NCBI GenBank assembly: GCA_963839475.1
Contig: CAWIVH010000013.1
Location: 620,001-684,000 of the forward strand
Origin: CAWIVH01 sp963839475
Lineage (GTDB): Bacteria; Acidobacteriota; UBA6911
Direction of reading: 5' to 3'
Length of the DNA: 64,000 bases
The position numbers and the translations under genes were made by a program. The notes under the pieces were generated by a model that was given only the letters and a program-made list of their open reading frames with translations, did no database searches and had not been told where the DNA came from. The first letter of the stretch is position 1; each line of letters opens with the position of its first letter. Positions 62,201-64,000 of this stretch are shown piece by piece.

Positions 62201-64000
62201 AAAATCATCCCTCGCCGTCGGTTCGAAAGCGCGCTTCCTCGTCACCTCCGGCCTGGGCGGCCAGGAATACTTTTTCGAGATCTGGCGCGGCGGAAAGCTG
62301 GTGGACCGGAAAACCAGGGTTGCCGGGCGAGAAGATTCGCTGATCGAGATTCCGATAACCGCGGAAGATCGAGGCGGGTTCTGCGTCCGGATGATCGTAT
62401 TGCGGGATTTTCAGCTCATTCAGCTGGATCAGTCGGTCTGGGTGCCGTGGGAAGACAAGGAGCTCAAAATTCAATTCTCTACTTTCCGCGACAAGCTGCG
62501 TCCGGGAACCAGGGAGACATGGCGCGTGACAGTGAAAGGGCCTCAAGGCGCCGGAGTCGAATCCGGGACGGCGGAATTGCTGGCTTACATGTATGACAAG
62601 AGCCTCGATATTTTCGGCGCTCACAACCCGCCGGGCATCCTCTCTCTTTATCCGGGCCGGGCTTATTTCGGCCGGCTAACCAGCAGCCTTGGCCATGGGA
62701 GCGGCCAATGGGTGGCGGGCGATCTCTTCCGCCTGCCGGATTATCCCAGCCTCCGCGAGGATCGGCTCAAGTTTCTCGACGGATATGGAATCGGGGGACC
62801 CGGCCGCCGCGGCATGCCTCAGCGCGCGCGGATGGTCGGCGGTGTCGTAGGAGGCGTGATGTCGGCTGCCCCTGCCTCTGCTCCTATGATGGACAAGATG
62901 GAGGCTGCCGAATCGCGAAAAGAGATGAATGCCGAATCGAAATCGGTCAGCGCTCCGCCGCCGGCAGAGCCCCAGGGCACAGCCCAACCGGACACCCAGA
63001 TGCGAAGTGACTTTAGCGAGACCGCTTTCTGGATCCCGCAGCTTTTGACCGGGGAGGATGGCTCTGCGTCGATTGAGTTCCAGGTGCCTGATTCGGTGAC
63101 CGCATGGAATGTCTGGGTTCACGCCGTAACCCGGGATCTGTCCGGAGGATCGCTGACCAAAGAAGCCCGCAGCGTGAAGGAGCTCATGGTGCGTCCCTAC
63201 CTCCCCCGGTTCCTGAGAGAGGGCGACAGTGCTTCCTTGAAGGTGCTTGTGAACAACGCATCCGATAGTGAATTCCGCGGCCAGTTGGTATTCGATGTCA
63301 TCGACCCCGGCAGTGGCAAAAGCGTTCTCGACAGCTTCGGCTTGACGGCGGAACGGGCAAAACAGCCTTTTGTGGTCGTCGCCGGTGGGGGCACGAATCT
63401 TTCATTTCCTTTGAAATCTCCAGCGAAAGTGGGATTGGTAGCATTCAAAATTGTTGCTTCCGCGGGTGATCAAAGCGACGGAGAATTGCGCTCGCTTCCG
63501 ATTCTGCCCGGACGTATGCATCTCATACAGTCGAGGTTCGTCACTCTTAAAAATTCCGGGCGAAAGGAAATGACATTTGAGGACCTCAAGCGGAATGACG
63601 ATCCGACACGAGTGAGCGATCAGCTGGTGGTGACGCTGGACGCCCAGCTGTTCTATTCGGTGCTGTCCTCGCTTCCCTATCTCATCAACTTTCCTTATGA
63701 GTGCACCGAGCAGACCCTCAACAGGTTTGTTTCGAGCGGGATTCTTTCGAGCCTGTATGGAAAATACCCGGCCGTGAGCCGCATGGCAAAGGAGTTCGCC
63801 GCGCGGCAGACTCCGCTCGAGACCTGGGACAGCGCCGATCCGAACCGCAAGATGGCTCTGGAGGAAACTCCATGGCTGGTCGATTCCCAAGGCGGCACCG
63901 ACGCGGGTCTCGGGCTCACAAATGTCTTGGACCCCAGGATTGCAGCAGCCGAAAAAGCCTCAGCCCTGGCCAAGCTTCGAAAGGCACAAACCGCTTCGGG
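59226..64000 (+). CDS. Alpha-2-macroglobulin-family protein, 3' end outside window
   Basis: Very large exported protein. The frame is open to the end of the window (>1590 residues). A signal peptide (~1-30, ending SGSQG) and a helical N-terminal part precede MG-type beta-sandwich domains (TDRSVYRPLQ, YKRPTFEVSLDD, RPYLPRFLREGDSA). In the thioester region it has ECTEQTLNR (Cys1493-Thr-Glu-Gln1496), the CxEQ motif of bacterial alpha-2-macroglobulins. These trap and inhibit proteases in the periplasm or outside. The adjacent PbpC-type partner seen in Gram-negatives is not in the window. A Met/Ala-rich linker (about 1210-1250) is present. Confidence 0.92.
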   Translation, partial: MRKHYRSFIPVLAIACFGLLLTFHLSGSQGDMRQNPNRPSTGGTPPPSDTPWREIERLISEQKFEEALTAVERIRLSARKQGNEADWTRALIQEVQLRTGLHGNETAVRFLKEQTWPDGTLSRTLLNLFYAQSLVNYYNLYSWEISRREKVESSATVDLKTWTKDQIFDEAQKAFFEVWKQRTLLGSEKQERWPLYLEKNDYPEGIRPSLRDTVSYLYAELLANTQFWRPEAANEIYRLNLKELLESGRKPAGTDSGLTDAAVHPLSKIDIILLDLESWHAGAGRREAALEARLARYRQLHASFTEAEDRALIIRSLENLLPGFQKLAWSAMGKALLAEFIRGGDGSSKLVRARSVAEQGWKAYPQSIGGKRCAHIVQSIEAPDFSLTAMTSDGFQKRSIEITHKNLPGLYFRAYPMNLENRIRTSMDYNLLPDQRELTDWMKSQKPVTEWKSDLPPTPDFESHRTFVTPPRLAPGFYIIAASVKPDFGTGAGNRILGLNMILSDLVLASNITAQGEVEVRLSAGESGKAVAGVAVGLYRRDWQKQPQKTMERMTDESGIARFQLSGTPNGGSYFLFARKGEHLALNAEGLYLYPQAPAPVSTSALIYTDRSVYRPLQKILWKVLVFTGLREQARYRAAASTSVTVTLMDPNGQKVDSTVVSTNSFGTAAGEFHIPSGRLLGGWRIVSSPNGSASVKVEEYKRPTFEVSLDDAEQPLRLNRPVRISGSAKYYFGLPVVNGAVKWRVTREAIYPWWWEWGWRGSASHGGSQTVAAGSTALGPEGKFSIPFTPEADERRSGSKDITYRYTIAADLTDEGGETRSASKSLRLGFVSIEASIVIENGFHLQAAENNIEISRTDLNGQPRAGSGSWRLVALSQPAEAVPPADLPIRNAAGADDYQTPGDKMRPRWQPSYSPQSEMRSWADGAEVARGTVTHPTNGRAKISLPKLAAGAYRIHYSTPDDFGASFRTAREFIVAGQRANLTLPALLLTEKSSLAVGSKARFLVTSGLGGQEYFFEIWRGGKLVDRKTRVAGREDSLIEIPITAEDRGGFCVRMIVLRDFQLIQLDQSVWVPWEDKELKIQFSTFRDKLRPGTRETWRVTVKGPQGAGVESGTAELLAYMYDKSLDIFGAHNPPGILSLYPGRAYFGRLTSSLGHGSGQWVAGDLFRLPDYPSLREDRLKFLDGYGIGGPGRRGMPQRARMVGGVVGGVMSAAPASAPMMDKMEAAESRKEMNAESKSVSAPPPAEPQGTAQPDTQMRSDFSETAFWIPQLLTGEDGSASIEFQVPDSVTAWNVWVHAVTRDLSGGSLTKEARSVKELMVRPYLPRFLREGDSASLKVLVNNASDSEFRGQLVFDVIDPGSGKSVLDSFGLTAERAKQPFVVVAGGGTNLSFPLKSPAKVGLVAFKIVASAGDQSDGELRSLPILPGRMHLIQSRFVTLKNSGRKEMTFEDLKRNDDPTRVSDQLVVTLDAQLFYSVLSSLPYLINFPYECTEQTLNRFVSSGILSSLYGKYPAVSRMAKEFAARQTPLETWDSADPNRKMALEETPWLVDSQGGTDAGLGLTNVLDPRIAAAEKASALAKLRKAQTAS

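Overview
The window is about 64 kb of fairly GC-rich bacterial DNA carrying mostly housekeeping genes and secreted enzymes. The gene set points to an anaerobic or facultative, predatory or degradative soil or sediment bacterium. It includes many signal-peptide proteins, tricorn-like and prolyl-oligopeptidase peptidases, a subtilisin with a beta-helix tail, GH106, alpha-2-macroglobulin, a radical-SAM sulfatase maturase, a multihaem NapC/NirT protein and a PilB-type ATPase. I infer Acidobacteriota or a close relative. This is a judgement from gene style; no rRNA is present.

Layout. 1-3.2 kb: archease tail, rtcB, tpiA, secG and tRNA-Leu(GAG). 3.3-5.3 kb: a HlyD/MacA-type adaptor and a MacB-type ATPase. 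5.4-16.1 kb, mostly on the minus strand: a small membrane protein, a Tat-exported Gfo/Idh oxidoreductase, a tetrahaem NapC/NirT-FGE-like fusion with ApbE, plsY, a HAD phosphatase, a tandem YCII protein, a 3-methyladenine glycosylase and a TIGR01777 epimerase. A YjhG/YagF-type dehydratase lies on the plus strand. 16.4-22.6 kb: a giant subtilisin-like protein interrupted by one frameshift, facing a phosphodiester glycosidase. 22.7-31 kb: two PLP enzymes, a MacB-type ABC pair, a NYN-LOTUS protein and a PilB-like ATPase with a receiver tail. 31-39.4 kb: a sugar isomerase-like protein, a tricorn-like protease, threonine synthase and a frameshifted S9 peptidase. 39.4-46 kb is an accessory stretch with a ferritin-like protein, tandem FKBP, SpoIIE phosphatase, alpha/beta hydrolase, encapsulated ferritin, an encapsulin shell remnant, a zwf remnant and a HAD hydrolase. 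46-64 kb: GH106, an esterase-like hydrolase, an ECF sigma factor, ligA, purL-purQ, a sulfatase-maturase-like radical SAM enzyme and the start of an alpha-2-macroglobulin that runs off the end.

The most notable signal is in rtcB. The codon for the invariant metal-binding cysteine (Asp-Ile-Asn-Cys-Gly-Val-Arg) is TGA. The same frame continues to a normal C-terminus with all other active-site residues, and a hairpin with a GGUCU loop follows 21 nt downstream, as in bacterial SECIS elements. This predicts a selenocysteine-containing RNA ligase. A second notable signal is an encapsulated-ferritin gene with a cargo-loading tail. It is followed directly by an encapsulin gene reduced to its first codons and its last ~60 codons.

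Two other genes (the S8 and S9 peptidases) are each broken by a single extra base and are intact otherwise. Some disruptions may therefore be sequencing or assembly errors.
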